From Kordiimonas marina (GTDB lineage: Bacteria; Pseudomonadota; Alphaproteobacteria; Sphingomonadales; Kordiimonadaceae), in contig NZ_JAINDF010000003.1 in the NCBI RefSeq assembly GCF_023006325.1, positions 434,001 to 498,000 on the forward strand: DNA of 64,000 bases, written 5' to 3'. The stretch's first letter is position 1; each line of letters begins with the position of its first letter. Position numbers and translations under genes: made by a program. A model generated the notes under the pieces. It did not search any database and was not told the origin of the DNA. It was given only the letters and a program-made list of their open reading frames with translations. Of this stretch, positions 53,901 to 62,480 are shown in pieces.

Positions 53901-54824
53901 GTGGCACCGAAAAAAGACGAAGAAGCAGTCAGGCCTATCATCAAGAAGGTGCGGAAGGTCCAAGGTGGCGCCCATCATGGCGGCGCCTGGAAGGTGGCTT
54001 ATGCCGACTTCACCACAGCGATGATGGCTTTTTTCATGCTGCTGTGGCTTCTCAATGTCGCACCGCCGGAAACCCTGGCGGGTCTCGCCGATTATTTCGC
54101 TCCGACCACGGCTGCCGTGATGGGGCACTCAGGCCAGGATGCCATTAACCCGCCCTCCAGCGCCGCCACTGGGGCAAACCCTTCTCCTGTTGTTGCCATC
54201 ACCGTACCGGGCCCGCCGCAAGCTGGCTCGCAAGATGGCACCAAAAGTGGGTCCGTGGGCGAAGGCGGCGGAGATCCTAACTTCCCGAATGACCGGCAAG
54301 CCGCCAATATGACGGAACGTGAAGACATGGCTTTCAAGGCGGCTGAGGCAAAGCTCAAGCTGGCGATCCAGCAATCGCCTACCCTGTCCGATATGTCCGA
54401 CCAGTTGATCATGGAAGTCACCGAAGACGGCATGAAGATTCAATTGATCGATAAAGACAGGCGCGCCATGTTCAAAAGCGGGACGTCCCAGCTTTACGGT
54501 TATGCCCGCGCGATGATCAAAGAGATCGGCAAATCCGTGAAAAGCCTCCCCAACAGGATCACTATTCTTGGCCACACGGATGGCGGGCCTTTTGTCGGCG
54601 ACGGTGGCATCACCAACTGGGAACTCAGCGCGAACCGGGCCAATGCGGCACGCAGTGTGATTGAGGATTCAGGTGTCACCAATGACCGTATTGCCGAAGT
54701 TGTCGGCAAGGCCGGCACTGACCCGCTCTACCCGGATCAACCGAACCGAACTGAAAACCGGCGCATCACGATCCTGCTTCTGCGGGAAGCTCCCGTCGTC
54801 CCGCCAAACCTAACTAAACACTAG
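53901..54824 (+). CDS. motB: Flagellar motor protein MotB
   Basis: A 307-residue stator subunit. The single membrane helix (about 33-52) carries the proton-binding Asp36 in the conserved KVAYADFTTAMMAFFMLLWL, after the basic N-terminus. A long Pro/Gly/Ser-rich linker leads to an OmpA-like peptidoglycan-binding domain with ILGHTDGG and NWELSANRANAARSVIE. It anchors the MotA channel to the wall. The start is GTG at 53901. No motA or other flagellar gene is in this window. Confidence 0.94.
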   Translation: MAPKKDEEAVRPIIKKVRKVQGGAHHGGAWKVAYADFTTAMMAFFMLLWLLNVAPPETLAGLADYFAPTTAAVMGHSGQDAINPPSSAATGANPSPVVAITVPGPPQAGSQDGTKSGSVGEGGGDPNFPNDRQAANMTEREDMAFKAAEAKLKLAIQQSPTLSDMSDQLIMEVTEDGMKIQLIDKDRRAMFKSGTSQLYGYARAMIKEIGKSVKSLPNRITILGHTDGGPFVGDGGITNWELSANRANAARSVIEDSGVTNDRIAEVVGKAGTDPLYPDQPNRTENRRITILLLREAPVVPPNLTKH

Positions 54825-54886
54825 GTTTTTCAAAAGCATACAGCTCACTCAACACTGTTCCTCCTGGGTAAGGAGGGACAGTGACA

Positions 54887-54925
54887 ATGCGTTTTCTGCT
54901 TGTCGGCCCAAAGTGTGGTCTGTAA
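54887..54925 (+). CDS. Possible 12-residue leader peptide upstream of the SLC13 permease
   Basis: ATG at 54887 is preceded by AAGGAGGG, a near-perfect ribosome binding site ten bases away. It opens a short frame (MRFLLVGPKCGL) ending at TAA, 55 bp before the permease start. The site sits in the right arm of a hairpin (TTCCTCC / GGAGGGA), so its access could be regulated. There is no proof of translation; it may also be the remnant of a longer upstream start. Confidence 0.35.
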   Translation: MRFLLVGPKCGL

Positions 54926-54980
54926 CACTGGCAGCAGATTATTTTATTTTTCAATTTTTCCGGGGTTATTGCGTGTGTCT

Positions 54981-56813
54981 ATGGCAATCGTAGAACCAAC
55001 AATACAGATGTGGCTGACGTTCGCGATCGTTATCGGCGCGATCATCGCCTATTCCTACGACCGCATCCCGCTGGAAATTTCCTCGATCACCACGGTTGCC
55101 CTGCTCCTGACGGTCTTCAACCTCTTGCCGCTTTATGATCAAGCCGGTCAAGAAGTCGTCAGTATGCGCAGTCTGTTAAAAGGCTTCTCTGACCCCGCCC
55201 TTATCACCATCATGGCCCTATTGGTCGTCGGCCAAGGATTGGTGCAAACAGGGGCTCTAAACGGACCTGCCCGTATGCTCGTTGGGGCTGGAAAGCGGTA
55301 TCCCATCACCATCGTTCTGCTTTGCTTCATCATTGTGATGGTGATTTCCGCCGTTCTCAATAACACCCCGGTTGTCGTGATCTTCATTCCGATATTATCC
55401 GCTTTGGCTGAACGGTTGGGGCGAAGAACCGCCATGGTCATGATGCCGCTCAGCTTCGTCGCCATCCTCGGCGGCAACATCACCAAAATCGGCTCCAGCA
55501 CCAACCTGCTCGCGATCGGCGCCTACGAACAGATGGGCGGCCACGCCATCGGTTTCTTCGACTTCTCAGTCGCAGGCAGTGTAATCGCCATCGTCGGCTT
55601 CCTGTATGTGGTTCTCATCGCCCCCAAACTCCTCGTTGACCGGGAAAGCATCGCCAACCGGCTGGCTGGCAGCGGCGGCAAACAGTTCCTGTTCCAGATA
55701 GAGCTGGCATCCGATAACGGCATGGTCGGCCAGCGCGCGATTGCCGGCATGTTCCCGGGCCTCAAGGACCTGACGATCCGTATGATCGAGCGCGGGCATG
55801 ACAAGCTTCTGCCGCCATATGACGATATCACCCTGCAGGCAGGCGACATTGTGCTGGTTGCCGCCACGCGTAGCGTCATGACCGACCTTCTCAACGCGTC
55901 GCCCGACCTCGTTTCCGCCGCTGAAGGCGATGATGTGGATGACAAAGCCGGGGAACGCCGGGTGATTGCCGAGGCTGTCATCGCGCCGGCTTCCCGTATG
56001 GACGGTCGTACCCTGCCCCAAACCGGTTTCCGGGCAGAAACAGGCTGTTCCGTGCTCGGCGTCCAAAGACGCAGCCGGATGATCCGCGCCGCCCTGTCTC
56101 AGCTTCGCCTGGAAGCTGGTGATGTGCTTCTGATCATGGGCAGCCGCAACAATGTGCTGGCGCTTCGGGATAACCGGGACGTGCTTCTGATGGAATCGTC
56201 AGCCACCGACGTGCCAATGCGCGAATATGCCTGGCGGGCCCTTGCCATCTTTGCCGGCGTCGTAACCGTTTCAGCCCTTGAAATCATGCCGATTGTGATT
56301 GCATCCCTGCTGGGTGCGACCCTGATGATGATCAGCCGGTGCCTGAACATCCGGCAGGCAAGCCGTGCCATCGACCGGCGTGTCTTCACCATCGTTGGCG
56401 CCGCCCTCGCCCTTGGCACGGCTCTTCAGGGTACCGGTGGTGCCACTTGGCTTGCCCACACCCTGATCCAGACACTAGCCGGTGCACCCGTATGGATTAT
56501 CCTGTCAGGCTTCTTCCTGCTGGTCGCGCTTTTGACCAACGTCCTGTCGAACAATGCAACGGCTGTGCTGTTTACACCGATTGCCGTTTCGATTGCCGCC
56601 GAGCTTCATGTGGACGCCATGCCTTTCCTGCTTGCGGTCATCTTCGGCGCCAACTGCAGCTTCGCTACTCCGATGAGCTATCAGACCAACCTTCTCGTCA
56701 TGGCGCCAGGCCATTACCGGTTTGTCGACTTCGTCCGCGTGGGTACGCCGCTCATAATTGTCATATGGATGGCTTTCACTCTGTTCGTACCATGGTATTA
56801 TGGCCTCTTCTAA
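54981..56813 (+). CDS. SLC13/DASS-type permease with two TrkA-C domains
   Basis: A 610-residue membrane protein of the SLC13/CitT superfamily. The two transport halves carry the characteristic patterns NNTPVVVIFIPI with GSSTNLLAIG, and LSNNATAVLFTPI with SFATPMSYQTNLLVMAPGHY near the C-terminus. Between them lie two TrkA-C (RCK-C) domains, about residues 220-410, which probably sense a cytoplasmic ligand. Substrates of this branch include sulfate and dicarboxylates. I chose the ATG at 54981; the long leader upstream holds a short frame. It may be cotranscribed with bpt, which starts 17 bp later. Confidence 0.9.
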   Translation: MAIVEPTIQMWLTFAIVIGAIIAYSYDRIPLEISSITTVALLLTVFNLLPLYDQAGQEVVSMRSLLKGFSDPALITIMALLVVGQGLVQTGALNGPARMLVGAGKRYPITIVLLCFIIVMVISAVLNNTPVVVIFIPILSALAERLGRRTAMVMMPLSFVAILGGNITKIGSSTNLLAIGAYEQMGGHAIGFFDFSVAGSVIAIVGFLYVVLIAPKLLVDRESIANRLAGSGGKQFLFQIELASDNGMVGQRAIAGMFPGLKDLTIRMIERGHDKLLPPYDDITLQAGDIVLVAATRSVMTDLLNASPDLVSAAEGDDVDDKAGERRVIAEAVIAPASRMDGRTLPQTGFRAETGCSVLGVQRRSRMIRAALSQLRLEAGDVLLIMGSRNNVLALRDNRDVLLMESSATDVPMREYAWRALAIFAGVVTVSALEIMPIVIASLLGATLMMISRCLNIRQASRAIDRRVFTIVGAALALGTALQGTGGATWLAHTLIQTLAGAPVWIILSGFFLLVALLTNVLSNNATAVLFTPIAVSIAAELHVDAMPFLLAVIFGANCSFATPMSYQTNLLVMAPGHYRFVDFVRVGTPLIIVIWMAFTLFVPWYYGLF

Positions 56814-56830
56814 GGAGATGAAGGACGCCC

Positions 56831-57568
56831 ATGACCGACCAGGGCTTACAATTTCCGAAATTCTACGTCACGGCCCCGTCGCCGTGCCCGTATCTTGACG
56901 GCAAGATCGAACGCAAAGTCTTCACGGAATTGCGTGGCCCTGATGCCGCGGCCCTGAATGAAGCGCTGGGTCGGGTTGGATTTCGGCGTAGCCAGTCGGT
57001 TGTCTACCGCCCGGCGTGCGAAGGTTGCTCGGAATGTGTTTCCGTCCGCGTCCGCGCGCGGGATTTCCGCCTCGGACGTTCCTTGCGCCGGGTTGTCCGC
57101 AGCAACCACGATCTCAAGTCGGAAGTCCGCCCCCCGATTGTAACCGACGAACAATATGAGTTGTTGCAAGCCTACCTGGGTACCCGTCATGCCGATGGCT
57201 CGATGGCGGACATGACCGCCGATGAATATCGCGACATGGTGGAGACAAGCCCTGTCCCCACTGTGCTGATCGAATACCGCCGCGCCATCGATGGCCGCCT
57301 GATGGCGGTTGCCCTCACCGATGAACTCAGCGACGGGCTTTCCATGATCTACAGCTTCTTCGACACCGAAGAAAAGAGCCGCAGCCTCGGCACCTATATC
57401 ATCCTCGACCATATCGACCGGGCGCAACGGGCGAATCAGCCGTATGTCTATCTAGGCTACTGGGTAAAAGGCAGCCCCAAAATGCAATATAAGGGACGGT
57501 TTCAACCCCTTGAACGGCTTGGCCAAAACGGCTGGTATGAGGTTGAGGCACAAGACAACGCGAAATAA
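56831..57568 (+). CDS. bpt: Aspartate/glutamate leucyltransferase (Bpt)
   Basis: A 245-residue bacterial protein-transferase of the Ate1/Bpt superfamily, which adds leucine to N-terminal Asp or Glu residues so ClpS can mark the protein for degradation. The N-terminal Cys-rich part (SPCPYLDGKIERKVF; YRPACEGCSECVSVRV) and the C-terminal GNAT-like part with YWVKGSPKMQYKGRFQPLE are typical. It lies 17 bp after the SLC13 gene; no clpS or clpA is in the window. Confidence 0.95.
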   Translation: MTDQGLQFPKFYVTAPSPCPYLDGKIERKVFTELRGPDAAALNEALGRVGFRRSQSVVYRPACEGCSECVSVRVRARDFRLGRSLRRVVRSNHDLKSEVRPPIVTDEQYELLQAYLGTRHADGSMADMTADEYRDMVETSPVPTVLIEYRRAIDGRLMAVALTDELSDGLSMIYSFFDTEEKSRSLGTYIILDHIDRAQRANQPYVYLGYWVKGSPKMQYKGRFQPLERLGQNGWYEVEAQDNAK

Positions 57569-57666
57569 GCTGTACAGGCTTGCTCCGCCTGAACCGCGCT
57601 CTATACTGTCGCCCGGCGACTCGCATCGTGCGTAGGCGCCCTGCACGCGTACAGGGGGAGTAGACG

Positions 57667-58851
57667 GTGACGAAAAAAACGATCCACAACACCACCAATT
57701 CGACCACATCGGCAGACGTACCTGCCAAGATGTTAAACCGCCGGAACCTTCTGCGTGGTGCCACGCTCGTCGGGGCAGCGGCCCTCACCGCCGCGTGTGA
57801 TGGTGGCAAGGACAAGGTCGGCGGCAAAGGCGCGCCCGGCATCGTGTCCAAACAGCGCAAACTGAAGATGGTGACAGCTTGGCCGAAAAACTTCCCCGGC
57901 CTCGGCACCGGCGTCGAGCGCCTTGCCAAACGGATCGAAACGCTTTCTGACGGCGATATCCAGGTTAAGGTCTATGCCGCCGGTGAACTGGTGGGCGCCC
58001 TGGACGGCTTCGATGCCGTAAGCCAGGGCAAGGCCGACATGTATCATGCCGCCGAATATTACTGGCAAGGCAAGTCCCCCGCTTTCAACTTTTTCGCCGC
58101 CGTCCCCATGGGGATGCTGGCAAGCGAAATCACCGCTTGGGTCCGCTTCGGCGGTGGCCAGGAGCTGTGGGATGAGCTGAGCGGCCGCTTCAATGTCAAA
58201 GCTTTCCTGGCTGGGAACACCGGCACGCAAATGGGCGGCTGGTACAAGAAGGACATCAACAGCATTGCCGACTTCCAGGGCCTGCGCATCCGGATGCCCG
58301 GCCTCGGCGGCGAAGTCCTCAAGCGCCTGGGTGCCACACCGGTAACCAAACAGGGCGGTGAAATCTTCCAGGCCCTCAGCCAGGGCAATATCGACGCGAC
58401 CGAATGGATCGGCCCCTGGAACGACCTGGCCTTCGGCTTCCACACCATCGTGAAGAATTACTATTATCCTGGCTTCCATGAGCCCGGCTCAGCCCTCTCC
58501 CTCGGCCTCAACAAGGATCTGTGGGAAGACATGAGCCCGAAGGAAAAGGCTATCATCGAAGCCGCTTCCGCCGCTGAGAATGACATCATGTATGCTGAGT
58601 TCAACGCCAACAACGGCCGCGCGCTCGACACGCTTGTGAACGAGCATGGCGTGAAACTGAAGCGTTTCAGCGATGAAATCCTCGCCAAACTTGCCGAGGT
58701 TTCAGATCAGGTTCTGAGGGATACCGCGAGCAATGATGAGCTGAGCAAGCGCGTCTACGATAGCTATAAAACATCCCGCGCCTACAGTATGCGCTGGGGG
58801 GCCATTTCCGAGCAGGCCTTCGCCCATGCCCGCAGCCTGTACGAGAAGTAA
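57667..58851 (+). CDS. TRAP transporter substrate-binding lipoprotein (DctP family)
   Basis: A 394-residue periplasmic receptor. It has a Tat-like RR motif (NRRNLLRGA at 24-32) with a lipobox LTAAC, placing a lipidated Cys at 44. The mature part has the TRAP pattern KMVTAWPKNFPGLGTGVERLAKRI and later AGNTGTQMGGWYKKDI, RIRMPGLGGEVLKRLGATPV. This subgroup (TakP-like) often binds 2-oxo acids as dimers. It starts with GTG at 57667 and leads the operon with the small and large permease subunits. Confidence 0.93.
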   Translation: MTKKTIHNTTNSTTSADVPAKMLNRRNLLRGATLVGAAALTAACDGGKDKVGGKGAPGIVSKQRKLKMVTAWPKNFPGLGTGVERLAKRIETLSDGDIQVKVYAAGELVGALDGFDAVSQGKADMYHAAEYYWQGKSPAFNFFAAVPMGMLASEITAWVRFGGGQELWDELSGRFNVKAFLAGNTGTQMGGWYKKDINSIADFQGLRIRMPGLGGEVLKRLGATPVTKQGGEIFQALSQGNIDATEWIGPWNDLAFGFHTIVKNYYYPGFHEPGSALSLGLNKDLWEDMSPKEKAIIEAASAAENDIMYAEFNANNGRALDTLVNEHGVKLKRFSDEILAKLAEVSDQVLRDTASNDELSKRVYDSYKTSRAYSMRWGAISEQAFAHARSLYEK

Positions 58852-58860
58852 CGCCTTATC

Positions 58861-59361
58861 ATGCTTGACCATCTCGCTGACAGACTGGAAACCATTCTGG
58901 AGAAAAGCGGCCGCATCCTTTCGGTGCTGCCGCTCATTCTTGTCCTCGTCCAGTTCGCCATCGTTTTGATGGTCTATGTGTTTGCCACAGGCAGCATCAA
59001 GCTTCAGGAAAGCCTGCAATATATCAACGCACTGATGTTTCTGGGGGCTGCTGGCTACACGGCCATTCATGATGGCCATGTGCGCGTTGACGTCTTCTAC
59101 AGCAAATTTAACCGCCGCCGGCGCGCACAGGTCAATTTCTGGGGCACGCTGCTTTTGCTTGTCCCCTTCCTTATCCTGATGTGGGTGTCGGCGGTGCCTT
59201 ATGTGCTCGATAGCTGGTCGATCCTGGAAGAAAGCGTAGAATCCAGCGGCCTGCCATTTGTCTATATTCTGAAGTCGACATTGCTGCTGTTCACGTTCAC
59301 GCTCAGCCTTCATGCCATTATCAGCCTCATACGAAACCGCCACGCGCTGAAGAGGATGTAA
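58861..59361 (+). CDS. TRAP transporter small permease (DctQ family)
   Basis: A 166-residue four-helix membrane protein, the small integral subunit of a TRAP transporter. The segments LPLILVLVQFAIVLMVYVF and FWGTLLLLVPFLILMWVSA are two of the helices, and the loop HDGHVRVDVFYSKFNRRRRA with conserved basic and acidic residues is typical of DctQ. It is 9 bp downstream of the receptor and 4 bp before the large permease gene, so translation is coupled. Confidence 0.93.
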   Translation: MLDHLADRLETILEKSGRILSVLPLILVLVQFAIVLMVYVFATGSIKLQESLQYINALMFLGAAGYTAIHDGHVRVDVFYSKFNRRRRAQVNFWGTLLLLVPFLILMWVSAVPYVLDSWSILEESVESSGLPFVYILKSTLLLFTFTLSLHAIISLIRNRHALKRM

Positions 59362-59365
59362 CCCT

Positions 59366-60952
59366 GTGGATCCAGCCCTTCTCCTTACCGCTGGCATGTT
59401 CGCCACGCTCGTCGTTCTACTGCTGACGGGTTTCCCTGTTGCCTTCACCCTTGGCGGAACCGGGCTTCTGTTCGGCCTGTTGGGCATGGCGACCGGCACC
59501 CTGGACGCAAGCTTCCTCGAGATCCTGCCAAACAGGATTTACAGCAATACCATCAGGAACGAGCTTCTGTTCGCCGTGCCCCTGTTTGTCTCCATGGGAG
59601 TGATGCTGGAGAAATCCAACGTCGCCGAAGACCTGTTGGAGAGCATGGGCAAGCTGTTTGGCTCCTTACGGGGTGGCCTTGGCATATCCGTGACCATCGT
59701 TGGTGCCCTCCTTGCGGCTTCAACCGGCATTGTCGGCGCCACCGTGGTGACCATGGGGCTCCTGTCACTGCCGACCATGCTGAAGCGCGGCTATGACCCT
59801 GCGCTCGCGACCGGCGCCATCGCCGCCGCGGGAACGCTCGGTCAGATCATTCCGCCCTCGATCGTGCTGATCCTGCTGTCCGACGTTATTTCCTCAGCCT
59901 GGCAACAGGCCCAGCTGAAAAACCATATCTTTTCTCCGACCCCCGTAAGCGCGGGGGAGATGTTCGCGGGCGCCCTGATCCCGGGCCTTGCCCTTGTCGG
60001 GCTTTATATCCTGTATCAGGCAGCAACGGCCCTCTTCCGCCCCAAGACAAGCCCCGCCATCCCCCGCGAAAAAGGCGAAAAGCTTGATGGCGCTTTTTAC
60101 CGCTCGCTGCTGACAGCCCTGTTGCCGCCGCTTCTGCTCATCATCGCCGTTTTGGGGTCTATCCTCACCGGCATCGCCACACCAACCGAAGCGGCCGCCG
60201 TCGGTGCCATTGGCGCCATTCTGCTCGGAGCTGCCCGTGCCGATAAAAAAGCGCGCCTTATTGTCATGGTGACCTTGCTTTCGCTTTTGTTGATCTTGGG
60301 GATTGCCGCGACATCCGACCTTCGACTGGGGCGCGAGGCCATGCCGTTCATGGACCAGCTTGCCTTCATTGCCGCGGTCATCCTGTGCGTCATCTTTACC
60401 GCCGGACTAGCCTATGCCCTGGTCCGTACATACAAAAGCGGTGTCCTGAGCGATGTCATGCAGGCCACCACCCGCATCTCGACCATGATCTACACCATCC
60501 TGCTCGGCGCAGCCTTGTTCTCACTGGTATTTCGGGGGCTGGGCGGCGATACAGCGATTGAGGACATGCTCCACAGCCTGCCCGGCGGGCATACAGGTGC
60601 GTTGATCACCGTGATGCTGATCATGTTCGTGCTCGGCTTCTTCCTGGACTTTATCGAGATCACCTTCGTGGTCGTCCCCGTTGTCGCTCCGGCGCTTCTC
60701 GCCATGCCAGGGTCCCAAGGCCCGATCTGGCTTGGTATCCTGATGGCGATGAACCTGCAGACGAGCTTCCTCACCCCGCCCTTTGGCTTTGCGCTGTTCT
60801 ACCTGCGCGGGGTAGCCCCTGAAAGCGTGCCCACAACCGCCATTTACCGCGGTGTCATTCCGTTCGTCATCATCCAGGTCATTGCCCTTCTGATCATTGC
60901 CCTGTTCCCGCACATGGTGACCTGGCTGCCCGCCCAGCTTTTCCATGGCTAA
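59366..60952 (+). CDS. TRAP transporter large permease (DctM family)
   Basis: A 528-residue transport subunit with about twelve to fourteen helices. The DctM-family patterns are PLFVSMGVMLEKSNVAEDLL, MLKRGYDPALATGAIAAAGTLGQIIPPS and, further on, TPTEAAAVGAIGA. It is longer than the ~430-residue norm and has extra helices in the middle (residues 290-350), a variant seen in the TakM-type subgroup. It starts with GTG at 59366. With the receptor and small subunit it forms a complete sodium-driven TRAP system for an organic acid. Confidence 0.93.
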   Translation: MDPALLLTAGMFATLVVLLLTGFPVAFTLGGTGLLFGLLGMATGTLDASFLEILPNRIYSNTIRNELLFAVPLFVSMGVMLEKSNVAEDLLESMGKLFGSLRGGLGISVTIVGALLAASTGIVGATVVTMGLLSLPTMLKRGYDPALATGAIAAAGTLGQIIPPSIVLILLSDVISSAWQQAQLKNHIFSPTPVSAGEMFAGALIPGLALVGLYILYQAATALFRPKTSPAIPREKGEKLDGAFYRSLLTALLPPLLLIIAVLGSILTGIATPTEAAAVGAIGAILLGAARADKKARLIVMVTLLSLLLILGIAATSDLRLGREAMPFMDQLAFIAAVILCVIFTAGLAYALVRTYKSGVLSDVMQATTRISTMIYTILLGAALFSLVFRGLGGDTAIEDMLHSLPGGHTGALITVMLIMFVLGFFLDFIEITFVVVPVVAPALLAMPGSQGPIWLGILMAMNLQTSFLTPPFGFALFYLRGVAPESVPTTAIYRGVIPFVIIQVIALLIIALFPHMVTWLPAQLFHG

Positions 60953-61013
60953 TCACACACCTGTCACGAGAGCTTCATTTGGGCATGGCCGAGCAGGCTG
61001 ATAGGCTGCTTTT

Positions 61014-61442
61014 ATGACGATGAAAAAGCTATCAGCACGAATATTTGTCGGCCTCCTACTGATTGTAGGCAGCGGACTTCTCTATATGAATGTCCGCGCC
61101 ATTGATCCCATTCAGCCGGGCTGGCAGACTTATGACAAGGCCACGTTCGATACGCTGATGGCTGCGGACAAACCCGTCCTCGTCGAAATCTATGCGTCCT
61201 GGTGCCCCACATGTGTGCGGCAACAGATGGCGTTCAAGTCGCTTGCCGAAAGTGGCAAGGCGCCCACCCTTCCGGCGGTCCGCGTCGACTTTGACCACGA
61301 TAAGGACTTCGGGCGTCACTATGGTTTCGAAGGAACCGGGATTCTGGCCATTTTCCGGGGCGGCCACGAAGTTGCCCGGGCCGGTGGGCTGGTCACGCCT
61401 GATGCCATCCTTGCTTTCCTGAAAGACAATGGAGTCTCCTGA
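61014..61442 (+). CDS. Membrane-anchored thioredoxin-like protein
   Basis: A 142-residue protein with one N-terminal membrane helix (residues 9-25) and a thioredoxin fold facing the periplasm. The redox pair is CPTC (Cys64, Cys67) after ASW, a good active site. However, the cis-Pro loop, usually 'G-x-P-T', reads EGTGILAIF, so the conserved Pro is Gly here. Its role is probably disulfide exchange, but the loss may change substrate release. It lies 61 bp after the TRAP operon. Alternative start at 61020. Confidence 0.85.
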   Translation: MTMKKLSARIFVGLLLIVGSGLLYMNVRAIDPIQPGWQTYDKATFDTLMAADKPVLVEIYASWCPTCVRQQMAFKSLAESGKAPTLPAVRVDFDHDKDFGRHYGFEGTGILAIFRGGHEVARAGGLVTPDAILAFLKDNGVS

Positions 61443-61565
61443 GGGCCAGTTCCCTCATCGCCCCCCCCAAAGCCACATGGGCGCTATGCAGAAGTGGCAC
61501 ATTGATGCCTCTTCACAGCTGGCTATACTGGGCTCACCACGTGGGATAGAAAAGGACACCCAAGT

Positions 61566-61949
61566 ATGATCGGCTACACTACTGTCGGCACAAACGACAT
61601 CGAAAAAGCAGCAGCCTTCTATGACGAACTTCTCGCTCTTCTGGGCGCGAAGCGCAGCTGGGACATGGAACGTTTCAAACTGTGGGGAACCGCCCCGGAC
61701 AAGCCGTCTTTCAGCATTGCCCTGCCTTATGACGGCAATGATGCCTCCGTGGGAAACGGCGTCATGATCGCCCTTGTCGCTCCGGACCGTGAAACGGTGG
61801 ATGCTATCTATGCCAAGGCAATTGAGCTGGGCGCCACATGCGAGGGCGAACCCGGACCGCGCGGCGGAGAGGACAGCCCCTTCTATGCCGGTTACTTCCG
61901 GGACCTGGACGGCAACAAACTGAACGCTTTCCACATGCAGGCAAGCTAA
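61566..61949 (+). CDS. VOC family protein (glyoxalase/bleomycin-resistance fold)
   Basis: A 127-residue single VOC-domain protein. The first strand GYTTVGTNDIEKAAAFYDEL and last YAGYFRDLDGNKLNAFH are standard for the family, and likely metal ligands are a residue near the first strand and the Asp/Asn pair at the end. Members include glyoxalases, dioxygenases and resistance proteins. Short stand-alone ones like this are usually uncharacterised. It stands alone and is convergent with the SnoaL-like gene, with an intrinsic terminator between. Confidence 0.88.
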   Translation: MIGYTTVGTNDIEKAAAFYDELLALLGAKRSWDMERFKLWGTAPDKPSFSIALPYDGNDASVGNGVMIALVAPDRETVDAIYAKAIELGATCEGEPGPRGGEDSPFYAGYFRDLDGNKLNAFHMQAS

Positions 61950-61974
61950 GGCCCAAGAAGCCTTTTAAAACCGG

Positions 61975-62005
61975 AACGGGCGTCCCCTTGCTTAGGGCGC
62001 CCGTT
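61975..62005. terminator. Terminator between convergent VOC and SnoaL-like genes
   Basis: Stem AACGGGCG(T)CCC / GGG(C)GCCCGTT with a 7-base loop. It lies after the VOC gene, and its right arm touches the SnoaL-like stop at 62005-62007. Confidence 0.7.
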
Positions 62006-62403
62006 TACCTTTTCTGAAACTGCGCCAGCATTGCCGCCATCATTTCATGGAGCTTATTGACCGCCTTCAGGGGCCGCACCATGACCTTGAAATCGGTAAT
62101 CTTTCCGTCCGTATTCCAGGTGATCATGTCAATGCCGTCAATCTCGATACCGTCGATGACAGTGTTGAATTCAATCACGGCGCCATCGCCGGACAGATAT
62201 TCCCCAACATAGCGGAAATTGTCCCCGCCCAGCACATTCGCAGCCGCGCCCAGATACAGGCTGGTGATCATCTTGCCGCGCTGGGGCGTATGCACCACGG
62301 GCGAATAGAAGGTCACATCGTCAGCCAGAAGGGCGTCCAAGGCGCTTGGGTCTTTGGCTTTTACGAAGTCATACCAGCGCTCGAGGTTGGCTTTGCTTGT
62401 CAT
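62005..62403 (-). CDS. Nuclear transport factor 2/SnoaL-like protein
   Basis: A 132-residue NTF2-fold protein. The helix NLERWYDFVKAKDPSALDALLADDVTFYSP at the start and the strands FNTVIDGIEIDGIDMITWNT in the middle match the SnoaL-like/limonene-epoxide-hydrolase group. These cone-shaped proteins bind small hydrophobic ligands or catalyse aldol, hydrolase or isomerase reactions. No catalytic residues can be assigned with confidence. It follows parC on the minus strand, beyond a terminator. Confidence 0.85.
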   Translation of the reverse strand: MTSKANLERWYDFVKAKDPSALDALLADDVTFYSPVVHTPQRGKMITSLYLGAAANVLGGDNFRYVGEYLSGDGAVIEFNTVIDGIEIDGIDMITWNTDGKITDFKVMVRPLKAVNKLHEMMAAMLAQFQKR

Positions 62404-62420
62404 GCTTTATCCCCCACAGA

Positions 62421-62446
62421 AAAAGGCGCCCAAAGTGGCGCCTTTT
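62421..62446 (-). terminator. Intrinsic terminator of parC
   Basis: Perfect stem AAAAGGCGCC / GGCGCCTTTT with loop CAAAGT, 34 bp after the parC stop on the minus strand. Confidence 0.9.
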
Positions 62447-62480
62447 GTCATCTATGCCGTGCGGCATCAGATTCAATATT

